64,000 nucleotides of DNA from contig MABA01000009.1 of NCBI GenBank assembly GCA_002162875.1, positions 1-64,000 of the forward strand. The letters run 5' to 3'. This stretch comes from Rhodobacterales bacterium 52_120_T64. Lineage in GTDB: Bacteria > Pseudomonadota > Alphaproteobacteria > Rhodobacterales > Rhodobacteraceae. Shown piece by piece: positions 32,645-41,767 of this stretch. The first letter of the stretch is position 1. Every line of letters begins with the position of its first letter. The notes under the pieces were generated by a model. It saw only the letters and a list, made by a program, of their open reading frames with translations. It was not told where the DNA came from and did not search any database. A program made the translations under genes and the position numbers.

Positions 32645-34465
32645 ATGGATATGCGTAACGTCGCTATCATCGCCCACGTTGACCACGGTAAAACCACGCT
32701 GGTTGACGAAATACTAAAACAATCTGGTCTTTATCGTGAGAACGAAGCCCAGCAAGAGCGTGCGATGGATTCCAACGATCTGGAGCAAGAGCGCGGCATT
32801 ACTATTCTTGCTAAAGCAACTTCGGTTGAATGGGACGGCGTTCGCGTGAATATCGTTGATACGCCAGGCCACGCCGATTTCGGTGGTGAAGTTGAACGTA
32901 TTCTGTCGATGGTTGACGGTGTTATCCTTTTGGTAGACGCGGCCGAAGGCCCGATGCCACAGACGAAGTTTGTAACCGCCAAAGCGCTGGCACTTGGTTT
33001 GCGCCCGATCGTGGTTCTGAACAAAGTCGACAAGCACGATGCAGAACCTGACCGCGCATTGGACGAATGTTTTGATATGTTCGCTAACCTTGGTGCGGAT
33101 GATGATCAGTTGGACTTCCCGGTTCTTTATGCATCCGGTCGTTCTGGCTGGGCTGATGCTGAACTAGATGGCCCGCGTAAAGATTTGAGCGCGATGATGG
33201 AACTGCTTATCAAGCACGTACCAGCGCCGGCGCAGATCGCCCAGATTAACGAGCCGTTCCGTATGTTGGCGACAACATTGGGTGGCGATGCGTTTCTTGG
33301 CCGTCTTCTGACAGGTCGCGTTGAATCCGGTTCGGTTAAGGCTGGCGATAACATCAAGGCTATGTCGCGTGACGGTAGCTTGATCGAAAGCTTCCGCGTG
33401 ACCAAGGTTTTGGCATATCGCGGGTTGGAGCAAAACCCGATTGACGTTGGCGAAGCTGGCGACATCGTAGCGGTTGCCGGTATGAAAACCGCGACTGTGG
33501 CTGACACACTTGCCGATAAAGACGTTAACGAGGCGATCGAGGCGCAGCCGATTGATCCGCCGACCATTACCGTGACATTTGGCATTAACACCTCGCCGCT
33601 TGCGGGCCGTGACGGTGACAAAGTGCAATCGCGTGTTATCCGTGATCGTTTGGTGAAAGAAGCTGAATCCAATGTTGCGATCCGTGTGAATGACACCGAA
33701 AGCGGTGACGCGTTTGAAGTCCACGGCCGTGGCGAGCTGCAAATGGGTGTTCTGATTGAAAACATGCGCCGCGAAGGTTTCGAGCTGTCGATCTCTCGTC
33801 CACAAGTTCTGTTCCGCAACATAGATGGCGTTCGTCATGAACCTATCGAAGAAGTTACAGTTGACGTCGATGACGAATACTCCGGCACGGTGATCGAGAA
33901 ACTAACCCAGCGTAAAGGTGAGTTGTCCGAGATGCGCCCCGGCGGTGTTGGCAAAACCCGTATCGTGGCCCATGTGCCCTCGCGTGGTTTGATCGGTTAT
34001 CACGGTGAATTCCTGACCGACACACGCGGTACTGGCGTTATAAACCGTATTTTCCACGACTGGGCGCCGTTCAAGGGTAAAATCGAGGGTCGGCGCGCTG
34101 GTGTTCTTATTTCCATGGAAGACGGCGAGTCGGTTGCTTATGCGTTGTTCAATCTTGAAGATCGCGGTAAATTCTTCATCGGCGTTCAGGAAAAGCTATA
34201 TCGCGGCATGATTATCGGCGAGCATTCGCGTGGTAATGACCTTGAGGTTAATCCGGTTAAGGGTAAGAAACACTCCAACGTTCGTGCATCTGGTAAAGAC
34301 GAGGCTGTCGTTTTGACAACCCCGACACGCTTCAGCCTTGAAGAAGCGATTGCCTATATCGACAATGACGAGTTGGTTGAAGTGACACCGAAAAACATCC
34401 GCCTTCGTAAGCGCCATCTTGATACGCACGAGCGTAAGCGCGAAGCGAAAAAGCTGGAAGGCTGA
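32645..34465 (+). CDS. typA: Ribosome-associated GTPase TypA/BipA
   Basis: 606 residues from ATG 32645, nine bases after AAGGA. The G domain has AHVDHGKTTLVDEIL (G1), the switch around ERGITILAKA (G2/G3 region), DTPGHADFGGEVER (G3) and LNKVDKHDAEP (G4). The C-terminal BipA-specific domain carries HEPIEEVTVDVDDEYSGTVIE and the end KRHLDTHERKREAKK. This translational GTPase helps 50S subunit assembly and stress adaptation. Single gene, with a hairpin just after the stop. Confidence 0.97.
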   Translation: MDMRNVAIIAHVDHGKTTLVDEILKQSGLYRENEAQQERAMDSNDLEQERGITILAKATSVEWDGVRVNIVDTPGHADFGGEVERILSMVDGVILLVDAAEGPMPQTKFVTAKALALGLRPIVVLNKVDKHDAEPDRALDECFDMFANLGADDDQLDFPVLYASGRSGWADAELDGPRKDLSAMMELLIKHVPAPAQIAQINEPFRMLATTLGGDAFLGRLLTGRVESGSVKAGDNIKAMSRDGSLIESFRVTKVLAYRGLEQNPIDVGEAGDIVAVAGMKTATVADTLADKDVNEAIEAQPIDPPTITVTFGINTSPLAGRDGDKVQSRVIRDRLVKEAESNVAIRVNDTESGDAFEVHGRGELQMGVLIENMRREGFELSISRPQVLFRNIDGVRHEPIEEVTVDVDDEYSGTVIEKLTQRKGELSEMRPGGVGKTRIVAHVPSRGLIGYHGEFLTDTRGTGVINRIFHDWAPFKGKIEGRRAGVLISMEDGESVAYALFNLEDRGKFFIGVQEKLYRGMIIGEHSRGNDLEVNPVKGKKHSNVRASGKDEAVVLTTPTRFSLEEAIAYIDNDELVEVTPKNIRLRKRHLDTHERKREAKKLEG

Positions 34466-34473
34466 TCAAAAAC

Positions 34474-34503
34474 GGCGTTTTGCAACCTGCCTTGCAAAAC
34501 GCC
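34474..34503 (+). terminator. Hairpin after typA
   Basis: GGCGTTTTGCAA pairs perfectly with TTGCAAAACGCC around a 6-base loop, nine bases after the typA stop. It is followed by AATAAACC rather than a T-run, so termination may be weak or factor-assisted. Confidence 0.7.
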
Positions 34504-34581
34504 AATAAACCCTATGATTGCAAATTCGCAAAATGGGAATAGTGTAAGTTGAGCGCACTCACGCGTCGCGTGTAAAATTTT

Positions 34582-34597
34582 ATCACGAAAATGTGAT
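34582..34597. promoter_or_regulatory. ATCAC-N6-GTGAT palindrome
   Basis: Symmetric site with 5-base arms in the AT-rich leader of the XRE regulator gene, about 145 bases before its ATG. The spacing is that of a dimeric helix-turn-helix regulator site (CRP/FNR family size), but the arm order is opposite to the CRP consensus. The binding protein is unknown. Confidence 0.4.
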
Positions 34598-34665
34598 GTT
34601 TATTCGCGTTTATTATCAACCGTTTAGAATTTATTTTTTCAAAACTTATCCAAATGGTTATGTCA

Positions 34666-34704
34666 TGCCAACAATTTTGAGGCATGTTGGCACGCTCCAT
34701 GCAT
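34666..34704 (+). promoter_or_regulatory. Sigma-54-like promoter with overlapping operator palindrome
   Basis: TTGGCACG-CTCC-ATGCAT at 34687-34704 fits the sigma-54 -24/-12 consensus, with GG and GC exactly 12 bases apart; only the first T of the TTGC box differs. An 8-bp perfect inverted repeat TGCCAACA (34666-34673) / TGTTGGCA (34685-34692) overlaps the -24 element, the usual position for a repressor or autoregulator. The downstream gene starts at 34742. This is a pattern match only. Confidence 0.5.
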
Positions 34705-34741
34705 CTACTTTACGTAGAGTATCAATTTTTGGAGCATAACT

Positions 34742-35128
34742 ATGAAACACCCTGTAGATGTACACGTAGGAAAACGCATTCGCCACCGTCGCTGGATGGT
34801 GGGAATGACTCAACAACAACTGGGCGAGATTGTTGGAATTAAATTCCAGCAGATCCAGAAATACGAAACCGGCATGAACCGCGTGAGTGCTTCCCGCCTT
34901 TGGGATATCGCCGCGGCTCTAGATGTGCAGATCAGCTTCTTCTTTGAAGGCCTTGATGCAAGCGAGGAAGATATCGTTCACGCAGCGACCTCGGCCGACA
35001 AGCTGAAGGGCGACCTTCTTGCCGATAAAGAAGCACTGGAACTGGTTCGTTCCTATTACGCGATCCCCGAGCCGCAGCGCCGTCGACTATTCGATCTGGC
35101 CCGTGTGCTAAGTGAGACAGCTGCCTAA
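34742..35128 (+). CDS. XRE family transcriptional regulator
   Basis: 128 residues, with TTTTTGGAGC as ribosome-binding site. The Cro/CI helix-turn-helix spans residues 10-66: GKRIRHRRWMVGMTQQQLGE, IKFQQIQKYETGMNRVSASRL. The C-terminal half (SEEDIVHAATSADKL ... ELVRSYYAIPEPQRRRLFDLARVL) is a small helical domain conserved in a common alphaproteobacterial XRE subgroup. Targets are unknown; autoregulation through the palindrome before the gene is possible. A terminator lies about 65 bases after the stop. Confidence 0.9.
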   Translation: MKHPVDVHVGKRIRHRRWMVGMTQQQLGEIVGIKFQQIQKYETGMNRVSASRLWDIAAALDVQISFFFEGLDASEEDIVHAATSADKLKGDLLADKEALELVRSYYAIPEPQRRRLFDLARVLSETAA

Positions 35129-35191
35129 TATTGTTGCTCCGATTTTTGGCGGAATTGGTGCCTGACAATTGACTGGCGTCTAAAGATATGA

Positions 35192-35239
35192 AATCCCCTT
35201 GCGGAAACCTGTTTCAGGTCAACGCGCGGGGATTTTTTT
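35192..35239 (+). terminator. Terminator-like hairpin abutting a start codon
   Basis: AATCCCC (35193-35198 region) pairs with GGGGATT (35228-35234), followed by seven T residues. Inside is a smaller hairpin ACCTG-TTT-CAGGT. The T-run runs directly into the ATG at 35240. It may terminate the XRE transcript, or act as an attenuator in the leader of the phosphatase gene, whose ribosome-binding GGGGA lies in the hairpin stem. Confidence 0.7.
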
Positions 35240-36043
35240 ATGTTTTCACAGAACGAACGGGACGAACTGCTGGATGTGGTGAATGCGCTGGCGGATGCCG
35301 CGCGGAAAATCACGTTGAGGTATTTTCGCGCCCCTGACTTGCAGGCTGACAACAAGCTGAACGATGGTTTTGATCCGGTGACGGTTGCTGACCGCGAGGC
35401 AGAGATGGCAATTCGGGAAATTCTGGCAAAACGTCGCCCCGACGACGCAATTCTGGGCGAGGAGTTTGGCAATAAAGCCGGGACCTCTGGCCTGACGTGG
35501 GTGATTGACCCAATCGATGGAACGCGAGCGTTTATTAGCGGCATTCCGTCGTGGGGTGTGTTGATCGGGCTTGATGCAGGTACTGGTCCGGTTTTGGGCG
35601 TGGTGGATCAGCCTTATATGGGCGAGCGGTTTGTTGGCGCATTCGGGCGAGCCAGTTTGGCAACCCGTGAGGGAACCCGCGACATTGCCAGCAGCACATG
35701 TGAAACGCTGGGCGATGCGACGTTGATGTCCACCTTCCCCGAAGTTGGTACAGCAACTGAGCGTCTAGGCTTCGAAGCGGTACGCGACTGTGTAAAGCTG
35801 ACGAGATACGGGCTGGATTGTTATGCTTATGCGTTGCTGGCGATGGGGCAGATTGATCTGGTGATCGAGGCGGGCTTGAACGCTTATGATGTGCAGGGGC
35901 CCATCGGCGTTATTCAGGCGGCCGGTGGAACGGTTACCGATTGGCAAGGTGGTCCGGCACATAACGGCGGGCGTATACTCGCGGCAGGCAACGCGACGCT
36001 ACACACGCAAGCGTTGGATATTTTGTCCAAGTTCGCAGGTTAA
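35240..36043 (+). CDS. hisN: Inositol-monophosphatase-family histidinol-phosphatase
   Basis: 267 residues. The IMPase metal motifs are GEEFG (about residue 74), WVIDPIDGTRAFISG (about residues 89-103) and the C-terminal GLNAYDVQGPIGVIQAAGG. The variant GTRAFISG fits the HisN/histidinol-phosphatase branch more than inositol monophosphatase. The enzyme would remove phosphate from histidinol phosphate in histidine synthesis. The stop shares TTAA with the stop of the convergent arylesterase gene. The symbol is a best guess within the family. Confidence 0.8.
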   Translation: MFSQNERDELLDVVNALADAARKITLRYFRAPDLQADNKLNDGFDPVTVADREAEMAIREILAKRRPDDAILGEEFGNKAGTSGLTWVIDPIDGTRAFISGIPSWGVLIGLDAGTGPVLGVVDQPYMGERFVGAFGRASLATREGTRDIASSTCETLGDATLMSTFPEVGTATERLGFEAVRDCVKLTRYGLDCYAYALLAMGQIDLVIEAGLNAYDVQGPIGVIQAAGGTVTDWQGGPAHNGGRILAAGNATLHTQALDILSKFAG

Positions 36044-36696
36044 CGCGCCAGTTCCAAAACCATGGGGCCCATGTGGGCGACAATTAGCAACACCCCTTCT
36101 GCGTTAGGATGGGTAGCGTCATCTTGCATGTATTGTGAAATCGCGGCGGTGTCTTGCGCGGTTCCGAAACCGTCAAAGAAGTAGCGATATAGCAGGGCTT
36201 CGTATTTGGTGGCGACGGCTGGATACATGGCGTCGAATTCTGCTTTGAACTCAGGGCCAAAGTTGGTTGGGGCTGGCAGGCCTACCAGTAGTACGGGCAA
36301 GTCGCGCTCGGTTAACAGGGCGACGATGCCGTCGAGGTTTTCGTGCGAGGAGCTTGGCCAAATACCGCGAAGCATGTCGTTTCCGCCCAGTGCTACAATT
36401 ACGGCGTCGACATCATCGGTTAGCGTCCAGTCGATCCGTGCCAATCCTCCGGCGGTCGTGTCACCGCTTAGCCCAGCGTTTACAACGGTTATGTTTTTGC
36501 CGCCGTTTGCAGTTAACCATGCCTGAAGTTGCGGAACGAATCCTTGATCCTCGGGCAGGCCATAGCCGCGCGTCAGCGAATCTCCGAATGCGATTATCGT
36601 AAATGTGTCTTCTGCCTGCGCCGCCTGTGTGGTTAGTATCGCCAGAATTGTTCCGAGCATCAGCTTGTGTGTGGCCGTAAAAAACCCATATGCCAT
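36040..36696 (-). CDS. Arylesterase / TesA-like SGNH hydrolase
   Basis: 218 residues from ATG 36696; TTG 36729 and ATG 36660 are alternatives, and none has a clear ribosome-binding site. A signal peptide ends near AAQA-EDTFT. The SGNH blocks are visible: IIAFGDSLTRGYGLP (Ser), NAGLSGDTTAGG (Gly), VIVALGGNDMLRG (Asn) and DDATHPNAEGV (Asp/His). It is a periplasmic esterase of the TesA/arylesterase group. It is divergent from the ABC/FtsX exporter genes, as the TesA and YbbA-YbbP genes are in E. coli. Confidence 0.9.
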   Translation of the reverse strand: MAYGFFTATHKLMLGTILAILTTQAAQAEDTFTIIAFGDSLTRGYGLPEDQGFVPQLQAWLTANGGKNITVVNAGLSGDTTAGGLARIDWTLTDDVDAVIVALGGNDMLRGIWPSSSHENLDGIVALLTERDLPVLLVGLPAPTNFGPEFKAEFDAMYPAVATKYEALLYRYFFDGFGTAQDTAAISQYMQDDATHPNAEGVLLIVAHMGPMVLELAR

Positions 36697-36729
36697 TGAA
36701 TAGGTTTTTCGAATAAAGGTATTAAACAA

Positions 36730-37401
36730 ATGACGTCTCCTGTGATTTCCCTGAACGATATGAATTTAACGCTTTCGGGCAATGCGGGGTCTGTTGATAT
36801 TTTGAAGGGTATTTCCCTGACTGTCCAGAAGGGGGAGACCCTTGGTTTGATCGGCCCCAGCGGTTCCGGCAAAAGTTCGCTGCTTATGATCATGGCGGGG
36901 CTGGAAAATGCATCTAGCGGTGGCGTCACGGTCATGGACAACGATCTGACGAACATGAACGAGGACCAGATGGCGCGGTTTCGGCGCGATCGTATGGGGG
37001 TGGTTTTTCAGTCGTTCCACCTGATACCGACGATGACGGCGCTGGAAAATGTCGCGACGCCGCTGGAATTGGCGGGTGATCGCGAGGCTTTCAGCAAAGC
37101 CGAGGCGGAATTGCGGGCAGTTGGTCTAGGGGAGCGTTTGGATCACTATCCGGCGCAAATGTCGGGCGGCGAGCAGCAAAGGGTGGCTTTGGCCCGTGCG
37201 GCGGCACCCCGTCCCGAAATTCTACTCGCGGATGAACCTACGGGGAATTTGGATAGCGTGAACGGTCAGGCGATCATGGAGATGCTGTTTGATTTGCGGG
37301 ATCGGCATGGATCAACGCTGGTGCTGGTTACCCACGACAAGGGGCTGGCGGCACGGTGTGACCGGATTATCCAGCTTCGTGACGGAAAGATCGACGCATG
37401 A
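36730..37401 (+). CDS. ABC transporter ATP-binding protein, YbbA/LolD type
   Basis: 223 residues. The Walker A is GPSGSGKSS (about residues 42-50), Q-loop FQSFHLIPT, signature MSGGEQQRVALARA, Walker B ILLADEPTGNLD and H-loop VTHDKGLAA. It belongs to the MacB/LolD/YbbA group that powers FtsX-like permeases. It overlaps the permease start by four bases (ATGA). The divergent arylesterase is the known E. coli neighbour of ybbAP. Confidence 0.93.
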   Translation: MTSPVISLNDMNLTLSGNAGSVDILKGISLTVQKGETLGLIGPSGSGKSSLLMIMAGLENASSGGVTVMDNDLTNMNEDQMARFRRDRMGVVFQSFHLIPTMTALENVATPLELAGDREAFSKAEAELRAVGLGERLDHYPAQMSGGEQQRVALARAAAPRPEILLADEPTGNLDSVNGQAIMEMLFDLRDRHGSTLVLVTHDKGLAARCDRIIQLRDGKIDA

Positions 37402-39926
37402 GCGTGGTATTTCGCATCGCGTTTCGCGAGTTGCGTGGCGGGCTGGCAGGGTTTCGAATTTTTCTGCTGTGCCTGGCATTGGGCGTTATGGCGATTACGA
37501 CCGTCGGGTCGGTACGCATGGCAATCGAGGAGGGGCTAGAGGCGGAATCGGATGCTATTCTTGGTGGCGATGCCTCGATGCAGTTCACCTATCGTATGGC
37601 CAACGACGTGGAGCTAGCGTGGATTAATGACAACGCGACGCAGGTTTCGCACATCGTCGATTTCCGTTCCATGGTGCTGTTTGATGATGGGGACACGCAC
37701 GAACGTAGTCTCGTGCAGATCAAAGGTATTGATGCGAAATATCCGCTTTATGGGGACGTTGGGCTGAACGTTGATATGCCGCTGTCGGCTGCGTTGGCGG
37801 TTACGGGTGGCTTACCGGGGTTGGTTGCCGAGCGGGCATTGTTTGAACGACTCGATTTGGAAGTTGGCGATATTTTACGACTTGGCACCAAGGATTTCCA
37901 ACTTCGTGCCGTGCTTACAAACGAGCCGGACGGGGCGGCACTTGGGTTTAGCCTTGGCCCTCGGGTGATCGTTGAAATCGCGGCGCTGGACGGCAGCGGG
38001 TTGTTGAGTGCGGGGACGTTGTTCAACTCCCACTACCGGTTGATTTTCCCTGACGGGATGGATGGCGCGATGATTGGCAAGGAGGCAAATGCCTTGTTCG
38101 GGCAGTCGGGGATGAGCTGGAGTGATTCCAGCAACAGCACCCCCACGCTTAGTCGATTTGTGGAACGGATCGGGTCGTTTTTAATTATCATCGGCTTAGC
38201 GGGGCTGGCTGTTGGCGGCGTCGGGGTATCGGCAGCGGTGCGCGCGTATTTGAGTTCCAAGAACGAAACCATCGGTGTTTTAAAAACGCTAGGAGCTAGT
38301 CGAGGGACAGTTTTCGGGATTTACCTAGCGCAAATCGGCGTTCTTGCAGTGCTGGGTGTGGCGATCGGATTGATACTGGGCGCAGGCATTCCTGTACTAG
38401 CGGGACCGTTGCTTGCGGAGCAGCTGCCAGTTCCGGCGAATTTCACGGTTTATTGGGAACCGATATTCGAGGCGGCTATTTACGGCATGCTAACCGCATT
38501 GATCTTTACACTTTGGCCCTTGTCACGCGCGATTGACATTCGAGCGGCAGGACTTTTTCGCGACGAGATTGACGAGGGCCGAAAACTCCCGCGCTGGTAT
38601 TATCTCGTGGTGATCATCGGATTGGTCGCGCTGTTGGTTGGGCTGGCCGCATGGTTTGCCGCTGTGCCGAAACTGGCGCTGTGGTCGGCTTTCGGGGTCA
38701 TCGTGGCGCTCGGGACGTTGGCAACTACGGCGCGTGGAACCAAATTTATTGCGGGCCGAATGGCGCGATCACGGCTGGTACGCGGCCGCCCTGCCCTGCG
38801 CTCGGCGCTGGGGGCGGTTGGTGGGCCGGGCGGCGAGACGGCTTCTGTAATTTTGTCGCTTGGGCTAGGGCTGTCAGTTTTGGCCACAGTCGGGCAGATA
38901 GATGCGAACATGCAGACCGCGATTTCAGACGAACTGCCGGCAGTGGCGCCTGCGTATTTCTTCCTTGATATTCTGAACGATCAACGCGACGAGTTTGTCG
39001 AAATTGTTCTGACGAACGAGGATGTCGCCAAAATCGAAACCGCGCCGATGTTGCAAGGGATGATTACCAAGGTGAATGGTCAGCCCGCCAAGAACGTGTT
39101 CGGGGATCACTGGGCCATTGAGGGCGACCGTGGCATCACTTATTCGGCCATTCCGCCCAACGGTGTGGAGTTGACCGAAGGCGAATGGTGGGCGGAGGAT
39201 TATACCGGCCCTCCGTTGATGAGTTTTACCGCGCATGACGCGGAGGAGCTGGGTCTCGTTATCGGCGACCAGATTACGTTTAATGTGTTGGGGCGCGATA
39301 TTACGTCTACGATCACAAATTTCAGGGATGTGGAGTGGTCCGGCATGGGCATTAACTTCCTGATGGTTTTGAACCCAGCGGCGTTGGAAAACGCCCCACA
39401 TTCGCATATTGCCACGGTTTATGCGGAGCCTGAAGCCGAGGGCGCTTTGTTGCGTGAGGTTGCGGATGCATTCCCCAATATCACCGCAATCCGCGTAGGT
39501 GATGCGATTGACAAGGTCACGGATGCCTTGACGGGCATTGCTTCGGCCATTCGATGGGGGGCTGCGGCGACGTTGGTAACAGGGTTTGTTGTGTTGATCG
39601 GAGCTGCCGCCGCAGGCGAACGGCGGCGGATTTACGAGGCCGCCATCTTAAAAACACTGGGGGCGACGCGGGCACGGATATTGGCCAGTTTTGCGTTACG
39701 GGCGGCTATATTAGGCGCAGCAGCAGGGTTAATCGCAATCGCATTCGGGGGCGTTGCCGGATATGCTGTGATGACCTTCGTTATGGATGTGAATTTCACG
39801 TTTGAAGTTGTCTCGGCGGCGGCAATTGTAATCGGCGGAGCGTTGGCGAGCCTGCTGGCCGGATTGGCGTTTGCCTTGCGTCCGCTGAATGCACGGCCTG
39901 CTCAAGTATTGCGATCACGTGAATAA
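37398..39926 (+). CDS. FtsX-like ABC permease, YbbP type
   Basis: 842 residues. There is one N-terminal membrane helix (FRIFLLCLALGVMAITTVGSV), a MacB-like periplasmic domain, then two FtsX blocks of membrane helices near residues 255-420 and 715-835, each with the coupling motif (LSSKNETIGVLKTLGASRG; IYEAAILKTLGATRARIL). It works with the preceding ATPase as a mechanotransmission-type exporter or lipid/lipoprotein handling system. The cargo is unknown; the link to TesA-like esterases suggests a lipid or ester substrate. Confidence 0.92.
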   Translation: MSVVFRIAFRELRGGLAGFRIFLLCLALGVMAITTVGSVRMAIEEGLEAESDAILGGDASMQFTYRMANDVELAWINDNATQVSHIVDFRSMVLFDDGDTHERSLVQIKGIDAKYPLYGDVGLNVDMPLSAALAVTGGLPGLVAERALFERLDLEVGDILRLGTKDFQLRAVLTNEPDGAALGFSLGPRVIVEIAALDGSGLLSAGTLFNSHYRLIFPDGMDGAMIGKEANALFGQSGMSWSDSSNSTPTLSRFVERIGSFLIIIGLAGLAVGGVGVSAAVRAYLSSKNETIGVLKTLGASRGTVFGIYLAQIGVLAVLGVAIGLILGAGIPVLAGPLLAEQLPVPANFTVYWEPIFEAAIYGMLTALIFTLWPLSRAIDIRAAGLFRDEIDEGRKLPRWYYLVVIIGLVALLVGLAAWFAAVPKLALWSAFGVIVALGTLATTARGTKFIAGRMARSRLVRGRPALRSALGAVGGPGGETASVILSLGLGLSVLATVGQIDANMQTAISDELPAVAPAYFFLDILNDQRDEFVEIVLTNEDVAKIETAPMLQGMITKVNGQPAKNVFGDHWAIEGDRGITYSAIPPNGVELTEGEWWAEDYTGPPLMSFTAHDAEELGLVIGDQITFNVLGRDITSTITNFRDVEWSGMGINFLMVLNPAALENAPHSHIATVYAEPEAEGALLREVADAFPNITAIRVGDAIDKVTDALTGIASAIRWGAAATLVTGFVVLIGAAAAGERRRIYEAAILKTLGATRARILASFALRAAILGAAAGLIAIAFGGVAGYAVMTFVMDVNFTFEVVSAAAIVIGGALASLLAGLAFALRPLNARPAQVLRSRE

Positions 39927-40036
39927 ATACGAGGATGTTGCGGTTTTACCTTGAAAACTGTTAACTTAATGGCAATATCTTGTGGGTAACGTGCAGTTCA
40001 GATGGACTGCGTCACGGTTTACTAATGGAGGGTCAA

Positions 40037-40804
40037 ATGGCCGAATATGAAACTGTCCGCCGATCTGGTTCCGGTGTCCGCACCGCGGAAATCGATGCGG
40101 GTCTAAAGGCACATATGAACAAGGTCTATGGCCTCATGTCTGTGGCCATGATTGTTACGGGAATTATTTCCTGGGTGGTTGGTTCGGATCTGAATGCTGC
40201 GATCAACGGCCAAGAAACGCGGGTCCTATCTTATGGCATGATCGAAGCGATGTTCTCGGCACCGTTGTCGTATGTCATTATGTTTGCACCGCTTGGTATG
40301 GTTCTGTTCTTCGGAAAAGCCGTTAACACCATGTCGCAATCTGGCGCGCAGATGTTCTTCTATGTGTTTGCAGGCCTTATGGGACTATCAATCAGCTCCA
40401 TTTTTGCGATGTACACTGGGTATTCGATTGCACAGACGTTCTTCGTAACCTCGATCGCGTTCGCGAGCCTTAGCCTTTACGGCTACACCACGAAGAAAGA
40501 TATTTCGGCTTGGGGTAGTTTCCTGATCATGGGCGTAATTGGCCTGATCATCGCGTCGATCGTCAACATCTTCTTGCAAAGTGCCGCGATGGAATTCGCA
40601 GTATCCGCGCTAGGTGTGCTGATCTTTGCGGGTCTGACTGCTTACGATACGCAGAAAATCAAGAACGAATACCTACAAGTACGTGGTATGCCAAACGGCG
40701 AAGCCATTGCTGGTAAGATGGCCATTTCCGGCGCGCTTAGCCTGTATCTGGACTTCATCAACCTGTTCTTGTTCCTACTGCGCTTTATGGGCAACCGTAA
40801 CTAA
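40037..40804 (+). CDS. Bax inhibitor-1/YccA family membrane protein
   Basis: 255 residues from ATG 40037 behind GGAGGG; a longer frame upstream lacks a ribosome-binding site. Seven membrane helices. The family motifs are HMNKVYGLMSVAMIVTG near the start and LTAYDTQKIKNEY near the end, containing the conserved Asp of the pH-sensing pair. These proteins act as cation leak channels or modulators of membrane proteases. Single gene, with a hairpin 28 bases after the stop. Confidence 0.93.
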   Translation: MAEYETVRRSGSGVRTAEIDAGLKAHMNKVYGLMSVAMIVTGIISWVVGSDLNAAINGQETRVLSYGMIEAMFSAPLSYVIMFAPLGMVLFFGKAVNTMSQSGAQMFFYVFAGLMGLSISSIFAMYTGYSIAQTFFVTSIAFASLSLYGYTTKKDISAWGSFLIMGVIGLIIASIVNIFLQSAAMEFAVSALGVLIFAGLTAYDTQKIKNEYLQVRGMPNGEAIAGKMAISGALSLYLDFINLFLFLLRFMGNRN

Positions 40805-40832
40805 GCTGCGCACCTAATTGTATATTGAATAG

Positions 40833-40859
40833 GGCCCGCACATATCGTGTGGGCCTTAC
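40833..40859 (+). terminator. Intrinsic terminator after the BI-1 gene
   Basis: GGCCCGCAC pairs with GTGTGGGCC (one G-U pair) around ATATC, followed by TTACTTTTA. Confidence 0.8.
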
Positions 40860-40964
40860 TTTTATGGCGATCGTCCAATGTTAGCACGCCAATGCCGACA
40901 ACAAGCCGATGTTCGGTGGACACCTGCATACGCCTAAGTCACGGCTTTCCCGACCGCAGCGATG

Positions 40965-41657
40965 TCAGGTTCGAGTGCGTTTGGCCATTGTTTCTTCCCA
41001 TCCTTTGATCAGAACCGCTCGGCGCCCAGAGTATTTTTCTTTTAGCACCTCGAGTTCGAGAACCCGTTCCGTTTTGAAGTGCCGGTAGTCTTGCTTCGTT
41101 TCACACCATGCGACGATGTATTTGATCGAGTTCAAGTAGGCGATCAGCAACGGCCAAATCACTCGGTCGGTTCGCCCTCCATTTTTATCTTGGTAACTAA
41201 GGTGCAGTTTGGATTTATCTCTGATTGCGCAACGCAAAATAGCACCATCAAACCGCTCCGGAATTACTGGCTGCGTAGTGATGGGTCTTGAGCTTGCGTC
41301 CAAAACTATCGGGCGAAGTTCCTTCGGAATGGCCTCCGACAATTTGGTAACTAGATCTCTGGCGGCACGGGCTAGCGATGGGTCGGCTTGTGATGCCACC
41401 CAAGCGGCGCCTAAAGCAGCGGCCTCCAATTCATCCGCGGTCAACATCAACGGCGGCATATCGTACCCGTCGTCTAGAACGTATCCTGTGCCAGCCTCGC
41501 CGGTGACAGGGACGCGCTGTGCAATGAGCTCGGCCATATCCCGGTACAGTGTTCGAAGGGATATTTCCAACTCGTCTGCAAGGCTTCTGCCAGTCACCGG
41601 AGATTGATTTGCCCGTAGAATTTGAATAATCTGGAAAAGCCGTTCAGTTCGACGCAT
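40965..41657 (-). CDS. YafY-type HTH/WYL-domain transcriptional regulator
   Basis: 230 residues from ATG 41657; seven more residues are possible upstream. The HTH (HTH_11) is RRTERLFQIIQILRANQSPV ... ISLRTLYRDMAEL, residues 1-50. The WYL domain follows from about residue 130, with LHLSYQDKNGGRTDRVIWPL and FKTERVLELEVL. It is divergent from the SRPBCC gene, separated by 110 bases, and probably regulates it. A direct repeat-like GACACACTGCTGACATAACGG region lies between them. Confidence 0.88.
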   Translation of the reverse strand: MRRTERLFQIIQILRANQSPVTGRSLADELEISLRTLYRDMAELIAQRVPVTGEAGTGYVLDDGYDMPPLMLTADELEAAALGAAWVASQADPSLARAARDLVTKLSEAIPKELRPIVLDASSRPITTQPVIPERFDGAILRCAIRDKSKLHLSYQDKNGGRTDRVIWPLLIAYLNSIKYIVAWCETKQDYRHFKTERVLELEVLKEKYSGRRAVLIKGWEETMAKRTRT

Positions 41658-41767
41658 TTTATTTACTCCTACTGACACACTGCTGACATAACGGTGTCAG
41701 CAGGGCAAGCTTATTTGGAGCATAGCAGCGAATAGAAAAAGCTTGCTAGCAATTTTAAGGAACGCAA

